A DNA stretch of 64,000 nucleotides from Trichlorobacter thiogenes. GTDB lineage: Bacteria; Desulfobacterota; Desulfuromonadia; Geobacterales; Pseudopelobacteraceae. The notes under the pieces were generated by a model. The model did no database searches. It was not told where the DNA came from and saw only the letters and a list, made by a program, of their open reading frames with translations. Within the stretch, counting starts at the first letter, position 1. Each line of letters starts with the position of its first letter. Positions 63,257-64,000 of the stretch are shown here, one piece after another. Both the position numbers and the translations under genes were made by a program. The stretch lies in the NCBI RefSeq assembly GCF_900167465.1, contig NZ_FUWR01000014.1, forward strand, positions 1 to 64,000. Reading direction: 5' to 3'.

Positions 63257-64000
63257 TTACAACGCTATAAATTCAGATTTTTCGGCAAAGCAAAGTGGAT
63301 CTACCTTCCCCATAATCTGAATATTCAGGGTCTCATCCCGAAACAGGCGGGTTGCCAGCTGCCCCAGATCGGCAGCGGTGACGGCATCAAAACCGGCCAT
63401 AACTTCATCCAGCGGCTGATAGCGACCAAAATTAAGATAACTGCGTGCCAGACGTGACATATAGCTGTCACTTGATTCCAGCGACATCAGTATCTTACCC
63501 TTAATCTGTTCACGTGCTGCTTCAAGTTCATCCCGGGGTACCAGCTCATCACGCAGACGGGCCATCTCTTCCAGAATAATCTTGACCGCCTCACAGCTGC
63601 GCTCCCGCTCTGAACCGGCATAGATTGCCATAGACCCGGCATCGGCAAAGGAAGAGACATAGGAATAGACCGAATAGGCCAGCCCACGCTTTTCGCGGAT
63701 CTCCTCAAACAGGCGCGAACTCATCCCGCCACCCAAAATGGCATTCAAAATCATCAGACTATAGCGATCAGGCGAGTTGGTAGGCAGGCCTTCGGTGCCA
63801 AGACAGATCAGGGTCTGTTCCAGATCCCGCTCGCACAGTTCCAGCACCCGGCCTGATGCCAGGCGGGCCTGAGGCTTGACCACCCGACGTGGTTCACCCG
63901 GTTCCAGACAGGAAAAGGATTCATGCAGCAACGCCACCAAGGCCTGATGTTCAACACCACCGGCTGCAGCGATAATGATCTCACTGGGGCGGTACCAGTG
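63257..64000 (-). CDS. M16 family zinc peptidase, C-terminal part (cut by window edge)
   Basis: The frame is open to the right edge and reads HWYRPSEIIIAAAGGVEHQAL at the cut, which is the end of an N-terminal M16 domain. The visible part covers the second (non-catalytic) domain: NAILGGGMSSRLFEEIREKRGLAYSVYSY, and GKILMSLESSDSYMSRLARS. The HxxEH zinc motif lies outside the window. Processing-peptidase-like proteins of this kind are usually near pnp and dut; dut is indeed close. Confidence 0.9.
   Translation of the reverse strand, partial: HWYRPSEIIIAAAGGVEHQALVALLHESFSCLEPGEPRRVVKPQARLASGRVLELCERDLEQTLICLGTEGLPTNSPDRYSLMILNAILGGGMSSRLFEEIREKRGLAYSVYSYVSSFADAGSMAIYAGSERERSCEAVKIILEEMARLRDELVPRDELEAAREQIKGKILMSLESSDSYMSRLARSYLNFGRYQPLDEVMAGFDAVTAADLGQLATRLFRDETLNIQIMGKVDPLCFAEKSEFIAL

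Overview
The window looks like one contiguous stretch of chromosome from a Geobacterales bacterium (Desulfobacterota/Desulfuromonadota), and the gene content reminds me most of Trichlorobacter (Geobacter) lovleyi-type genomes. This rests on recalled family resemblance, not on a search. Supporting points are a HesB/IscA-type selenoprotein with an in-frame UGA, an EndoQ-like PHP domain fused to a UvrD helicase, an IorAB/PaaK/Liv amino-acid catabolic cluster, an FtsEX-EnvC-CtpA block and several HU/IHF paralogues. Coding density is high and no gene-free gap exceeds 300 bases.

Layout. 1-530: the end of an IS200-type element (tnpA on the minus strand, cut by the window edge) that has destroyed an EF-P lysine ligase (epmA/genX) gene. 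0.5-11.2 kb: xseA, a long ParA-like ATPase, greB, an IHF-alpha-like gene, then a minus-strand envelope block (YibQ-like deacetylase, CtpA protease, EnvC-like activator, FtsX, FtsE), a polyprenol glycosyltransferase, a tRNA cluster (Asp-Val-Asp) and HU. 11.2-18.3 kb: clpX, clpP, tig, tRNA-Leu, PHP-UvrD fusion helicase and a MutT-type Nudix hydrolase. 18.3-27 kb: the fatty-acid operon yceD-rpmF-plsX-fabH-fabD-fabZ-fabG-acpP-fabF followed by rpiB and glyA, with a good sigma70-type promoter ahead of yceD. 27-34.2 kb: M42 peptidase, radical SAM protein and rnc on the minus strand; tmk-holB-PSP1-metG on the plus strand. 34.2-38.7 kb: the HesB-like selenoprotein, ppnP, small envelope proteins and recG.

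38.8-49 kb is one long minus-strand cluster read iorA-iorB-paaK-ACT-livK2-livK1-livH-M-G-F. It joins uptake of branched-chain or aromatic amino acids to oxidation of their 2-oxoacids and CoA activation of aryl acids. 49.2-51.6 kb holds an orphan Mla/MCE set in which the ABC ATPase has lost its catalytic motifs. 51.6-64 kb is mixed housekeeping and signalling: EAL/HDOD protein, Ppx/GppA, IHF-beta-like, RumA-like methyltransferase, creatininase-family protein, queE-queD, a GAF-GGDEF diguanylate cyclase, tsaC-like gene, M29 aminopeptidase, dut, a hybrid sensor kinase and an M16 peptidase cut by the right edge.

The points most worth a second look are the selenoprotein that a standard gene caller would split, the degenerate MlaF-like ATPase without a neighbouring permease, the PHP-UvrD fusion, the AbrB-like N-terminus on RecG, the extended ParA, a dispersed terminal-inverted-repeat element present twice, and a 14-bp perfect hairpin between livK and livH. 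I found no CRISPR array, prophage or defence island.
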